This document shows positions 1 to 7,337 of a stretch of 39,437 nt of DNA, piece after piece. The translations under genes and the position numbers were made by a program. Under the pieces are notes generated by a model. It searched no databases, had not been told where the DNA came from, and was given only the letters and a program-made list of their open reading frames with translations. Origin of the DNA: a virus. Each line of letters opens with the position of its first letter. Positions within the stretch are counted from its first letter, which is position 1. The DNA lies in the IMG/VR virus record IMGVR_UViG_3300038716_000173, positions 1 to 39,437 of that record, one strand, 5' to 3'.

Positions 1-243
1 CCTAAGAATAGCTTTCATCCCAGTCTTTCCCGTCATTTGCTTATGAATAGAGCGAGCTCTCTTATTTTTCTTTTCATGAAACCAATCATTCAATTGACGA
101 TTTGACTTGCCAACCGCAAAACCTACCTTCCAAAACCAACAACCTTTTCTGTATTCATGCTCAGGATGTAGAAAGACTTTGCAGATCTGATCATCAATAC
201 AAAATTTAGTACTCGTAAACTTGCGGCGTACTCGATAAGTCAT
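1..243 (-). CDS. Partial conserved hypothetical protein (runs off the left edge)
   Basis: The minus strand is open for 81 codons from an ATG at 243 to base 1 with no stop, so this is the N-terminal part of a longer protein. It starts MTYRVRRKFTSTKF and is strongly basic, with a Cys/Trp-rich centre (KGCWFWKVGFAVGKS) followed by QLNDWFHEKKNKRAR. The basic, aromatic character suggests nucleic-acid contact, but I do not recognise the family. Its ATG lies one base from the GTG of the divergent plus-strand gene, leaving no room for separate upstream signals; each gene's leader must lie inside the other. Confidence 0.6.
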   Translation of the reverse strand, partial: MTYRVRRKFTSTKFCIDDQICKVFLHPEHEYRKGCWFWKVGFAVGKSNRQLNDWFHEKKNKRARSIHKQMTGKTGMKAILR

Positions 244-244
244 T

Positions 245-529
245 GTGGAAGAATTACTAAGACTGATTCAATCAGACCCCCAACTTTGGGAAATAGTTGA
301 ACAACTAAAACACCAAGATGAAGAACCTGCTGACTTCTTTCTTAATGTAGCGAATATGTTGTCAGTTGAGCTAGAAGAACTACACCGAACAGACCTAAGC
401 GACAAGCTTGCAGCACTCTTTGGTGGACTACCAGAGCCTGCCTATAAAATGGTGCCATTACTATTGCATGTTGCATTAGATATATGGATGATGAAATCAA
501 TTCCCAACCATGAATCAATCAAGGATTGA
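245..529 (+). CDS. Hypothetical acidic helical protein
   Basis: A 94-aa acidic, Leu-rich protein that starts with GTG (VEELLRLIQSDPQLWEIV). An in-frame TAA lies just upstream at 236-238, so this is the first usable start; the next Met is at residue 37. The composition suggests an all-helical fold. The C-terminal third (VPLLLHVALDIWMMKS) is hydrophobic but is not a clear membrane helix. It is the first gene of a tight plus-strand run leading into the DNA polymerase (3 bases to the next ORF), so an early role is likely. No family recognised. Confidence 0.6.
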   Translation: MEELLRLIQSDPQLWEIVEQLKHQDEEPADFFLNVANMLSVELEELHRTDLSDKLAALFGGLPEPAYKMVPLLLHVALDIWMMKSIPNHESIKD

Positions 530-532
530 GCC

Positions 533-766
533 ATGCAAAGCGGATACGTCTTGTGGGATTCCGAAAATCTAAAAGTTCTATGTATCTCTGAGGATAAAAA
601 GAGAGTTGAGTTAGTTGAAGTAAAGAAAACAAATGGATTAAATAAAACTCTCTGTCTCCCAGATTTAACTTCAGCTAAGAACGTAGACGAGAGACTTCGA
701 AAGCTTGGCTTAATCGGAGAACTTGATATAGTGAATGTGGCGAAGCTTTATAAGCATTGTTTTTAA
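533..766 (+). CDS. Hypothetical protein upstream of DNA polymerase
   Basis: A 77-aa basic/acidic mixed protein starting MQSGYVLWDSENLKVL. It begins three bases after the previous stop and ends three bases before the DNA polymerase start, so the three genes are very probably translated from one message. The N-terminal half alternates hydrophobic and polar residues like a small beta sheet, and the C-terminal half looks helical. No catalytic motif is visible and I do not recognise the family. Confidence 0.6.
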   Translation: MQSGYVLWDSENLKVLCISEDKKRVELVEVKKTNGLNKTLCLPDLTSAKNVDERLRKLGLIGELDIVNVAKLYKHCF

Positions 767-769
767 TTC

Positions 770-2602
770 ATGTTGAGACTAGTACTGGACTGTGAGACTA
801 ATGGTCTAGTCCATCAATTAGACAAAGTACACAGCCTTGTACTCAGGGATGTTGATACAAACCACGTTTATAGCTGTTCAGATGAACCAGACTATGAACC
901 AATTCATAATGGCTTATACCTTATATCTCAAGCTGATCTAATCATCGGTCACAATATAATCAACTTCGACTTCAGAGCATTATCAAAAGTTTACCCCAAT
1001 ATTAAGAAGAAACCAGATTGTGTGCTCTGTGACACTCTCATCATGAGTCGTGTCTTATGGCCTGAATTAGAACCCGTAGATGAGAAAAAATTCTCTCATA
1101 TTGATCCTAAATATAAAGGTAAGCATTCTTTAGGAGCATGGGGTGACAGATTAAATGTTAATAAGTCTGACTTCCCAGTAGAAGATGGCGCTGATAAATG
1201 GGATAAGTGGACTCCAGAGATGCAGAAATACTGTGAGAATGACACCCTAGTCTCATTAGAGTTGTACAAATATCTCAATTCTCAGGAATTAGACCCTCGC
1301 TGCTACGAACTGGAGCATAATTTTGCAATCTTGATGACCCTTCAGGAGGACTATGGATTTCCTTTTAACGAAAAAGCAGCGTATGCTTTGGTTAACACTC
1401 TTAAAACACGACATACAGAAATTGATGAACAGCTACAGAAAGTTTTCCCGCCGATTACAGAAGAAAGGATTTCAGCCAAAACTGGGAAAAGGCTCAAAGA
1501 CAAAGTCACTACGTTTAACCCCGCTTCGCGTAAACAAACTGCGGATCGGTTACGAGAGCGTTATCCTGAGATTAGATTCAACACAACAGAAAAAGGGAAC
1601 GTTAAGGTTGATGATGATGTCCTTGAAATCTTGGGTAAAAAATATCCAGAGGCGTCTCTTCTAGCTGAATATCAATTACTTAATAAAAGACTCGGTCAAA
1701 TAATTGAAGGTAAAGAAGCTTGGCTAAAACATAGTCAAAAATATAAAGACAGCAGAATACATGGATCAGTTATTACAAACGCCTGTGTGTCGGGCAGATG
1801 TAGTCATCGAGGTCCCAACATGGCTCAAATCCCTAGAGTTGGTCACCAATACGGCGCAGAATGTAGAGCCTTGTTTTATGCAACTCCTGGATGGCTACTA
1901 ATAGGAGCTGATGCTAGTGGTTTAGAGCTACGTGCATTAGGTGCTCAACTAGCCTACTTCGACGATGGGGAGTATGCAAAACTAGTTAGTACTGATGACT
2001 TTGATATTCATACTCATAATGCAAAACTATTTGGCATATTTGATGGAGAAGGAAAAATAGATAAAAAGACCAGAGAGCTTGCAAAGACTCTAATTTATGC
2101 AGTACTTTATGGAGCTGGCGCTCAGAAGTTAGGTTCTATTTTAGATATCTCTTTAAGTGAACAAAAAAGAAAAGAATTAGGCTATGAAACTATCAATACT
2201 TTCTACAAAAATTTACCTGCTATTAAAGAATTAAAAGATAAAGTTGATGAACGTGTTTTACAACGAGGATATTTAACTGGAATAGATGGGAGACATTTAC
2301 AGATCAGATCTCGACATTCCGCTTTAAATCAGCTACTTCAATCAACAGGTGCAATAACAGTTAAAAAAGCTACATGTATCCTATACAAGGATTTGTACGA
2401 AGCAGGATTAAAATGGGCTTGTCACTTTGCATTCGTCGCACACATACACGATGAGATTCAGGCCCTTGTAAAACCTCAATTTGAGGATCTTTACAAAAGT
2501 TTAGCCATCGACTCTTTTCGTAAGTCGGGAGAATTTTTCAATTTAAAGTGTCCTCTAACTGGCGAAGCCAAATCAGGAAAAAACTGGATGGAGACCCACT
2601 AA
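770..2602 (+). CDS. T7 gp5-like family A DNA polymerase with 3'-5' exonuclease
   Basis: This is the replicative DNA polymerase. The N-terminal DEDD exonuclease shows motif I LDCETNGL (D7, E9), motif II HNIINFDF, and a late DTLIMSRVLW/HSLGAWGDRL segment like T7 gp5. The polymerase domain has motif A DASGLELR (D381), the O-helix RELAKTLIYAVLYGAG (R435, K439, Y443; a Tyr at the dideoxy-sensitive position) and motif C HIHDEIQ (D561, E562). At 610 residues it is shorter than T7 gp5 (704). In the thumb, FNPASRKQTADRL runs straight into the segment equivalent to T7 'VVDDEVLE', with no room for the roughly 76-residue thioredoxin-binding loop. Processivity must therefore come from elsewhere. The stop overlaps the next start (TAATG). 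Confidence 0.95.
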   Translation: MLRLVLDCETNGLVHQLDKVHSLVLRDVDTNHVYSCSDEPDYEPIHNGLYLISQADLIIGHNIINFDFRALSKVYPNIKKKPDCVLCDTLIMSRVLWPELEPVDEKKFSHIDPKYKGKHSLGAWGDRLNVNKSDFPVEDGADKWDKWTPEMQKYCENDTLVSLELYKYLNSQELDPRCYELEHNFAILMTLQEDYGFPFNEKAAYALVNTLKTRHTEIDEQLQKVFPPITEERISAKTGKRLKDKVTTFNPASRKQTADRLRERYPEIRFNTTEKGNVKVDDDVLEILGKKYPEASLLAEYQLLNKRLGQIIEGKEAWLKHSQKYKDSRIHGSVITNACVSGRCSHRGPNMAQIPRVGHQYGAECRALFYATPGWLLIGADASGLELRALGAQLAYFDDGEYAKLVSTDDFDIHTHNAKLFGIFDGEGKIDKKTRELAKTLIYAVLYGAGAQKLGSILDISLSEQKRKELGYETINTFYKNLPAIKELKDKVDERVLQRGYLTGIDGRHLQIRSRHSALNQLLQSTGAITVKKATCILYKDLYEAGLKWACHFAFVAHIHDEIQALVKPQFEDLYKSLAIDSFRKSGEFFNLKCPLTGEAKSGKNWMETH

Positions 2603-2781
2603 TGAAAAAGAAAAAACACCAAATTAAATCATCTTGGTATTACATCTTCTGGGGAATCATGTCAGCTTCAGTAGTAGCTGGACAAATTTATGTTGGTACC
2701 GGCTACAGAGAAATGTCGGAAAGCATAAAAAAGAGCATCATCTTATTTGATCCTCCTTCAACCTCTCCACACATACGTTGA
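2602..2781 (+). CDS. Small single-pass membrane protein
   Basis: A 59-aa protein beginning MKKKKHQIKSSWYYIFWG. Its ATG overlaps the polymerase stop codon in a TAATG junction, which favours this start over an in-frame GTG at 2548 inside the polymerase gene. A basic N-terminus precedes one predicted transmembrane helix (about residues 12-32), and the rest is a short polar tail. The positive-inside rule predicts a cytoplasmic N-terminus. Function unknown. Its last 44 bases overlap the antisense CX3C microprotein gene. Confidence 0.6.
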   Translation: MKKKKHQIKSSWYYIFWGIMSASVVAGQIYVGTGYREMSESIKKSIILFDPPSTSPHIR

Positions 2782-2860
2782 GACATGTTTCTTCCTCATC
2801 ATCTAAATAACAATGAGAGATACATTCAAAGTAGCGTTCAACCGGATCGTGTGTGTTCAT
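2738..2860 (-). CDS. Twin CX3C acidic microprotein
   Basis: A 40-aa reading frame from ATG at 2860 to TGA at 2738, beginning MNTHDPVERYFECISHC. It has four cysteines in two evenly placed CX3C motifs (C13/C17 and C26/C30) separated by an acidic turn (DDEEE). That is the layout of a helical hairpin that can be pinned by two disulfides or can bind a metal. From memory, similar DPVERYFEC microproteins occur in marine cyanobacteria and cyanophages, which supports it being real despite its size. It is antisense to the end of the preceding gene and otherwise fills an apparent intergenic gap. Function unknown. Confidence 0.6.
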   Translation of the reverse strand: MNTHDPVERYFECISHCYLDDEEETCLNVCVERLKEDQIR

Positions 2861-2923
2861 TTCAAAACTTTAGCCCATGTTGTACTAAAAACTTAGTGAG
2901 TACAAATCCTCAAAAAATTAAAT

Positions 2924-3244
2924 ATGGATAAACACGACATTCCTTTCTTAGGAGATTTTTATACTAAAAGTGAGGTAGACGCCATGGTTGCAGCTGCTGT
3001 TGAAGAAGCTAGAGCAATTGATGAAGCATCGATGGCAGAACATAACTTTAAGGCAACAATTATTAGTATGGTTTTAGGATTTATATGTCTAGCACTATTC
3101 GTAGATGGATTACTTCGCATACTTGGTATCATTCCACCATTCGCAGGTCTTGACGTTAATATTTTGGATGATATCGCAGAGAAAACTACAAAGATCGTAG
3201 AAAAGGATCTAGCTCCAGTACTAAATAAGATTCCTAGAATCTAA
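2924..3244 (+). CDS. Membrane-anchored hypothetical protein
   Basis: A 106-aa protein starting MDKHDIPFLGDFYTKSEVDAM. An Ala/Glu-rich amphipathic segment (about 20-45) is followed by one strong membrane helix (about 48-70, IISMVLGFICLALFVDGLL). A C-terminal amphipathic helix ends NKIPRI. It could be a small inner-membrane effector. No family recognised. It converges with the next gene and overlaps it by 11 bases tail to tail. Confidence 0.55.
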   Translation: MDKHDIPFLGDFYTKSEVDAMVAAAVEEARAIDEASMAEHNFKATIISMVLGFICLALFVDGLLRILGIIPPFAGLDVNILDDIAEKTTKIVEKDLAPVLNKIPRI

Positions 3245-3674
3245 TCAAACCTGTTATAAAGTCTCCTGCTCTTTTACCTATATCAGTTTCAGGATTATTA
3301 CTTATACCAAATTGACCAACTTGTAAATCAGGCATAGCTTCAGTTGCCTGATCCAAAGCTGAGCCTTCTTGACCTTGTCCCCAAAGCTGAGCTCCTATAG
3401 CAGTCGGACCTGCATAGTTCTTAAGAAAATCCAAACCTCTTAAAACAACTTGACGTCCTAATGGAGTTGGCCCTGACATGAAACCACCTTCATTAGCAGG
3501 AACACCTGGTCGAAATCCACGGGTCAGATCCCATCCTCCTTTCACACCTCCTTTACCAAACTTACCTCTCTGCTTCCAGTCATCTATAACAAGATCTTTC
3601 AAACTAGCAGCAGCTTCATTAGGAATACGAGTATTCTGTCCTTTAAAAAACCAATTTGTAATAGCGTTAGACAT
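3234..3674 (-). CDS. Hypothetical Gly/Pro-rich protein, possibly virion-associated
   Basis: A 146-aa protein rich in Gly, Pro, Gln and aromatic residues (GKFGKGGVKGGWDLTRGF). It has no signal peptide or catalytic motif. The composition resembles small structural or internal virion proteins of marine cyanophages, but that is an inference from composition only. It is the second gene of a two-gene minus-strand operon and starts four bases after the upstream stop. Confidence 0.55.
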   Translation of the reverse strand: MSNAITNWFFKGQNTRIPNEAAASLKDLVIDDWKQRGKFGKGGVKGGWDLTRGFRPGVPANEGGFMSGPTPLGRQVVLRGLDFLKNYAGPTAIGAQLWGQGQEGSALDQATEAMPDLQVGQFGISNNPETDIGKRAGDFITGLIRF

Positions 3675-3678
3675 CTTC

Positions 3679-3987
3679 TTATGCTTTTGGTAGTCCTCCT
3701 AAAAGACCTCTTTCTTTTAATCTTCTAATATTTTCCAAATACTTTCTAATATCATCTTGTTTATCCCAATAGGGAGTTGAAAGAGGTGATCTCCCTTTAG
3801 CAAGTAGTCTTTCGTCTAAAAAAGTATTTAAAAAATCTAAGGGAACTACTTTTGACTCATCTGTATTTGGATCATAAGTACCTATAGGTCCAAAGCCTTC
3901 CCATGGTTTTCCTGTATAAGGACCTACACTTATTTGAGGTATTTCCTGCTTACCAATAGGAAATGGCATATGAGGAGCAAAAGTCAT
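3679..3987 (-). CDS. Hypothetical protein, first gene of minus-strand pair
   Basis: A 102-aa protein that starts MTFAPHMPFPIGKQEIPQIS. The Pro/Gly-rich N-terminal half looks extended, and the C-terminal part (KQDDIRKYLENIRRLKERGL) should be a charged helix. This pattern of flexible arm plus helix is common in small virion-associated proteins, but no family is recognised. It is divergent from the gene at 4066 across a 78-base gap and forms an operon with the gene ending at 3234. Confidence 0.55.
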   Translation of the reverse strand: MTFAPHMPFPIGKQEIPQISVGPYTGKPWEGFGPIGTYDPNTDESKVVPLDFLNTFLDERLLAKGRSPLSTPYWDKQDDIRKYLENIRRLKERGLLGGLPKA

Positions 3988-4065
3988 ATCACAACACTAA
4001 ATAAATAGGTATATCTTGTCTATTTTAAATTATCCAAGTACAGTTCTAATGCACGGAAATATCTA
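3988..4065. promoter_or_regulatory. Divergent intergenic control region
   Basis: An AT-rich 78-base gap separates outward-facing genes, so it should carry promoters for both directions. It contains a TAGGTA hexamer at 4006-4011, a motif that recurs upstream of the hli cassette and in the large control region near 19.7 kb. AT-rich -10-like blocks are present, but no full -35/-10 pair stands out. Confidence 0.35.
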
Positions 4066-4230
4066 ATGCCACCACACGCCCCAAAAGAAAAGCCTTTTAC
4101 CGAGATGTCGAACGAAGAGCTTTTCCAACTACAAAGCGGTTACATAGTTCTACGTAACCACGCCGACTATCATCTCCAAGCAATCCTCAAAGAAATGCAG
4201 GTACGCTTAGAACAAAATCTTGTTAAGTAA
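4066..4230 (+). CDS. Hypothetical microprotein upstream of SSB
   Basis: A 54-aa reading frame starting MPPHAPKEKPFTEMSNEELF and ending NLVK. Its stop is two bases before the SSB start, so the two are probably cotranslated. An N-terminal Pro-rich arm leads into a helix (NEELFQLQSGYIVLR) and a second amphipathic helix. Its position suggests a replication accessory, but nothing in the sequence names a function. Confidence 0.55.
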   Translation: MPPHAPKEKPFTEMSNEELFQLQSGYIVLRNHADYHLQAILKEMQVRLEQNLVK

Positions 4231-4232
4231 CC

Positions 4233-4988
4233 ATGAACATTATCAACGCCTGCGCCAAGTACACAGGGTACGAAGAAAACATCAAAGCTTTACGTTTTGA
4301 AATACCTGGGAAAGGAAAAAATCCTGCTACCCCTCTATTTGTAATTTATAGTTTTGCTGCTCAAGAAACCAGTGCTAATCCTAATGCATTTGAAATAGGA
4401 TCAAATGTACTAATAACTGGTCGGCTATATCATAGGCTGGTCGAAGGTAAGAAAGACCAAAAAGAAATCGATCCCGAAGATGGTCGTATGTATGTCGTAC
4501 CTACTCAAGAATTACAGATCAGTCATCCTGACTGTGAACTAAACCAAGTTCAGCTCGCTGGTGGAGTGGGTTGGAGAGGAGATCTAAAAGTACTTCCCAG
4601 AGGTAATGGAGTAATCAACTTCCTTCTGCTATGCCAAGCTAGTAAACAGAGGCAAATTAATCACGAATGGGATGATAGTGTCCCCTTTAAAATTGAGGCA
4701 TGGGGAGAAGAAGCAAAACGATTTGATAAACATGTCTACGTAAGTAGATCACTTGCTCTAGGAGGAGCTTTGAAATTTGACTGCTGGACTGCGAAAGATG
4801 GTTCTAAGCAAGGAGGCTATAAAGTTTCAGCAAAGAATGCTCAACACGCATTATTTGGAAAAGGTCAAAAGACTGAAGAGAAAACTGAAACAAAAACTAC
4901 TCCACAGGTATTTGACTCACCTCATCACCAAGCAATGTCAACACCGCCTGTTAAACCACAAAAAGATGACGATGGCATCCCTTTTTAA
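4233..4988 (+). CDS. ssb: Single-stranded DNA-binding protein with acidic tip
   Basis: This protein coats single-stranded DNA during replication. The clearest sign is the C-terminal tip DDDGIPF (residues 245-251), which matches the conserved acidic-hydrophobic tail by which bacterial SSBs recruit partner enzymes. It follows a flexible Thr/Pro/Lys linker (about 210-244). The first 205 residues alternate beta strands. They may hold two OB-like units (about 1-100 and 105-205), since a typical SSB OB fold needs only about 110 residues; that duplication is an inference. At 251 aa it is longer than bacterial SSBs. It sits two bases downstream of a microprotein and upstream of the DUF5895-like gene. 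Confidence 0.75.
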   Translation: MNIINACAKYTGYEENIKALRFEIPGKGKNPATPLFVIYSFAAQETSANPNAFEIGSNVLITGRLYHRLVEGKKDQKEIDPEDGRMYVVPTQELQISHPDCELNQVQLAGGVGWRGDLKVLPRGNGVINFLLLCQASKQRQINHEWDDSVPFKIEAWGEEAKRFDKHVYVSRSLALGGALKFDCWTAKDGSKQGGYKVSAKNAQHALFGKGQKTEEKTETKTTPQVFDSPHHQAMSTPPVKPQKDDDGIPF

Positions 4989-5021
4989 AAGCGCTATCCT
5001 TTAAACAAACTCAAAAAAATT

Positions 5022-5960
5022 ATGGCTGTATTAGATCGTTTTAAAGATACTGATAAGTATCCTCGTCGTCTTAGAGAAAAATTTGCCACTTTAATTGGCT
5101 TACGAGATGAAAAAGCATTATTCCTGAAAAAGGAAGAAATGGATCGCTGCGGTTGGCATGGCGACGTTACTGACTTTCCAAATGCTTCTGAAGAAGAATA
5201 TGAATTTGGAGATACCACTGTAAAAGATGGAATCATGTTCAGAACTCCACGTCTAATTATGCTCCGAGGTGCTCATAACACTGACCCGACATTCTTAGAG
5301 AAGAGTGAAAAAGATCCATTAACCAAGAAAGATAAAGTCACAATCATGGGCTTCTATGAAGACGCTAAATATTTATGGGATAACTGGAAAGAAGAAAACA
5401 GAGAGTCTGGTAAGTCTTCACCTTTTAGGGTTAGAAGAATTATGCTTGTTTATCTAGTAAATAAAGATGGAAAACCAGCTCATAATAAACCTTTAGTTCT
5501 TTCATTAGGTGGTGGTGCTCAAAAGAATTTCGTAGAAAAATATTCTCAATTCTTAGAGCAACTTGAAAGTTGCTATGCAAAAGCTACCGGAGATACAAAC
5601 GCTGAAGGTTTTGGAGAAAAAATGTGTGCCTCTGTAATATGGACACCAACCTTTGGTATAACTAAATATGGCGGATTTGATGCAAAGGTTCTTTCGCCAA
5701 ACAAGTGGGTTGAACCTACTACCACTACAATTGCTAGTTTCTGGCCTAAGAAAGAAGAAGACATAGATAACTATGAAAATATCTACGAATGCTTCCCCGT
5801 AGAAGCATATGGCAAAAACTTCTTCAAACAAATGCAAGAAGAAGTAGGTATAAACGCACTCGCTCCAGGGGTCGATATTAGTTCCGCTCCAGTTTTACCA
5901 GCTGCTGACTCTTTGGGATCTCGCGATGAAACTGGTGCTCTTGTTGGTGGACTAAAGTAA
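5022..5960 (+). CDS. DUF5895-like cyanobacterial/cyanophage protein
   Basis: A 312-aa protein starting MAVLDRFKDTDKYPRRLREK. The features are a conserved-looking centre with GWHGDVTDF, PRLIMLRG and FRVRRIMLVYLVNKDGKP, a glycine-rich LSLGGGAQKNF segment, and an acidic low-complexity tail. The pattern reminds me of DUF5895 proteins found in cyanobacteria and cyanophages, but I could not test this. Its place right after ssb suggests a role in DNA replication or recombination, perhaps in binding single-stranded DNA. No nuclease or ATPase motif is visible. Confidence 0.5.
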   Translation: MAVLDRFKDTDKYPRRLREKFATLIGLRDEKALFLKKEEMDRCGWHGDVTDFPNASEEEYEFGDTTVKDGIMFRTPRLIMLRGAHNTDPTFLEKSEKDPLTKKDKVTIMGFYEDAKYLWDNWKEENRESGKSSPFRVRRIMLVYLVNKDGKPAHNKPLVLSLGGGAQKNFVEKYSQFLEQLESCYAKATGDTNAEGFGEKMCASVIWTPTFGITKYGGFDAKVLSPNKWVEPTTTTIASFWPKKEEDIDNYENIYECFPVEAYGKNFFKQMQEEVGINALAPGVDISSAPVLPAADSLGSRDETGALVGGLK

Positions 5961-5968
5961 AACTTGAT

Positions 5969-6100
5969 ATGGAGTATTCAACTCTTTATCTAGTCATAAC
6001 AAAATTGCTGTTCCTCTCCCTCGGAGCTGGGACAGCTTTTTTAATTGTTGGACTAATAGCAACTACTCTTCAAGACTCAGAAGAAGATAGTTTGGAATAA
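5969..6100 (+). CDS. Single-pass membrane microprotein
   Basis: A 43-aa frame starting MEYSTLYLVITKLLFLSLGA, eight bases after the preceding stop. Almost the whole protein is one hydrophobic helix (about 5-33), and the tail is very acidic (DSEEDSLE). Function unknown. The last 31 bases overlap the antisense Lys-rich gene. Confidence 0.45.
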   Translation: MEYSTLYLVITKLLFLSLGAGTAFLIVGLIATTLQDSEEDSLE

Positions 6101-6207
6101 GCTTTCTCAGCTTTCTTAATAATTTTTTGCGCCTTTTCCCTAGAGACACACTTCTCTGCTTTGGTCGCTAACTTGACCAATTTTTTATACTGTTTTGATG
6201 AATTCAA
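6070..6207 (-). CDS. Lysine-rich helical microprotein
   Basis: A 45-aa frame starting with TTG at 6207 that overlaps the upstream gene's TGA (a TTGA junction typical of translational coupling). The sequence (NSSKQYKKLVKLATKAEKC, then REKAQKIIKKAEKAYSK) is a strongly basic amphipathic helix with heptad-like spacing. It probably binds nucleic acid or an acidic partner. It is coupled to the NblA-like gene just upstream on the same strand. Confidence 0.5.
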   Translation of the reverse strand: MNSSKQYKKLVKLATKAEKCVSREKAQKIIKKAEKAYSKLSSSES

Positions 6208-6452
6208 CCGTCGTAACTTTTCTTAACTACACCTTGAGTTTCTAATTCTGCTAAACGTTTACAAAGACCACGAATAACTGCTTGACGCTGTATCGCTATA
6301 TGTAACAAATTCATAGCGCCATGCCGTAACTCCTCAATATCCTGTACTTTTTCAATCTGAGTTGAAACAGCTTTAAGAGTAAACTCATCTTCCAAACTAG
6401 GGGTTTGGTCAATGGGTTCAAAGGATAGTTCGACTACTTTAAAAGACGACAT
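6204..6452 (-). CDS. NblA-like phycobilisome degradation adaptor (tentative)
   Basis: An 82-aa protein. Residues 18-68 show the layout of NblA: an opening PSLEDEFTL, followed by TQIEKV and a second helix ending QRQAVIRGLCKRL. Cyanobacterial NblA1-type proteins begin SLEQQFSIR, then TQVQN, and end with a helix carrying VRE...LLK, which I am comparing from memory. NblA dimers attach to phycobilisomes and present them to the Clp protease. The match is in spacing and helix pattern more than identity, so another two-helix microprotein family is possible. The start overlaps the antisense gene at 6412, and the stop is coupled to a Lys-rich gene. Confidence 0.4.
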   Translation of the reverse strand: MSSFKVVELSFEPIDQTPSLEDEFTLKAVSTQIEKVQDIEELRHGAMNLLHIAIQRQAVIRGLCKRLAELETQGVVKKSYDG

Positions 6453-6606
6453 AGATGAAGAAACCTACCACCTAGTCTACCGAATGTTATTGACAGAGAC
6501 CGAACTAAGATTAAAATCGGATCAAAGACTAAAGTATGAATGGCAAAAGCTGCTTGGACAGATGGTAAAAAGCAAAGCGATGCAATACCAAAAAAGACTT
6601 CAATAG
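6412..6606 (+). CDS. Hypothetical small helical protein
   Basis: A 64-aa frame starting MGSKDSSTTLKDDIDEETYH. The segment ETYHLVYRMLLTETELRLKS looks like a genuine amphipathic helix. It overlaps the 5' end of the antisense NblA-like gene by 41 bases and the next plus-strand gene by 67 bases, so the true start may be downstream. No family recognised. Confidence 0.35.
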   Translation: MGSKDSSTTLKDDIDEETYHLVYRMLLTETELRLKSDQRLKYEWQKLLGQMVKSKAMQYQKRLQ

Positions 6607-6677
6607 GAGAAGGTAGACGTAAACGTGGATCATATTCATGGAAAGGTAAAAAGAAATATAGAGGTCAAGGAAAATAA
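6540..6677 (+). CDS. Basic cyanophage microprotein with RGQGK tail
   Basis: A 45-aa, strongly basic protein starting MAKAAWTDGKKQSD with an Arg/Lys/Gly-rich tail (GRRKRGSYSWKGKKKYRGQGK, written here from residue 25 in pieces: GRRKRG, SYSWKG, KKKYRGQGK). Short basic proteins ending in a YRGQG-type motif are, from memory, widespread in marine cyanophages. The tail resembles intrinsically disordered nucleic-acid-binding segments. Its stop overlaps the Gp157-like gene's start (TAATG), which supports this frame. Function unknown. Confidence 0.6.
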   Translation: MAKAAWTDGKKQSDAIPKKTSIGEGRRKRGSYSWKGKKKYRGQGK

Positions 6678-7279
6678 TGGCAGATCCTATCTCTTATCTT
6701 CGACTATTAGAAGAAGGTGAACAGATTGACTATCTATTAAAATCACCAGACGTAACTGACGAAGAAAAAGAGGAGCTGGAATACATATGGAACTCGCTTA
6801 AATCTAGAAAAGAATCAAAATTTGACGCCATTATTGGGGTTATTAAGGAGTGCGATAAATATATGGATCAACTAGAAACAGAGATAAAAGAGATAAAAAA
6901 TAACTATGAGCACTGGAAAAAGAAGAGGGCTAATGTTATTAACATCATTAAAATGGCATATGAAAAACAATTAATAAGTTCAAAACCAACTGGAACAAAA
7001 TATCAAGCAACTATTAGACCAACAAAAACAAAATTAATTGATAACTTTGATAAATGGACTCGTAACGAAAAAGAAAATTTCGGACTCTATAAAAGAACTG
7101 TAATCACCAGAGCAATTGATAATTCAATCATCAATCAAAAGCAAGAAGAACTCCCAGATAAAGAAAGAATCAGAAAGGTACTAACTGATCATCCAAAGGA
7201 AGCTCCTGCTACTGCACGACTAGTCCAGCGAGTCTCACTTGTTTATGGTCTAAGGAAGAGAATTAAAAAAGGAGTATAA
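6677..7279 (+). CDS. Siphovirus Gp157-like coiled-coil protein
   Basis: A 200-aa protein with the order seen in the Gp157 family of phages. It has an acidic N-terminal helix pair, a long coiled coil (about 50-100, QLETEIKEIKNNYEHWKKKR), a strand region (KYQATIRPTKTKLIDNF), and a C-terminal PDKERIRKVL then APATARLVQRVSL segment. Gp157 proteins are encoded next to phage SSB/recombination genes and are thought to assist recombination or phage resistance; their activity is not established. Here it lies between ssb and the PD-(D/E)XK nuclease, which fits. The basic tail (LRKRIKKG) could touch DNA. Confidence 0.6.
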   Translation: MADPISYLRLLEEGEQIDYLLKSPDVTDEEKEELEYIWNSLKSRKESKFDAIIGVIKECDKYMDQLETEIKEIKNNYEHWKKKRANVINIIKMAYEKQLISSKPTGTKYQATIRPTKTKLIDNFDKWTRNEKENFGLYKRTVITRAIDNSIINQKQEELPDKERIRKVLTDHPKEAPATARLVQRVSLVYGLRKRIKKGV

Positions 7280-7337
7280 AGATCTTGAAAGCAAGACCTC
7301 AAACTGTCATATTATTAATAAAGAGCCTATTTCCCAG

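Noticed and set aside
1353-1664. Basic 103-codon frame inside the DNA polymerase gene
   Set aside because: It lies wholly within the polymerase in another frame and is Lys/Arg-rich as expected from frameshifted AT-rich sequence.
5553-5837. Cys/Phe-rich frames antisense to the DUF5895-like gene
   Set aside because: They are antisense to a well-formed gene and have no upstream signals or conserved-looking motif.
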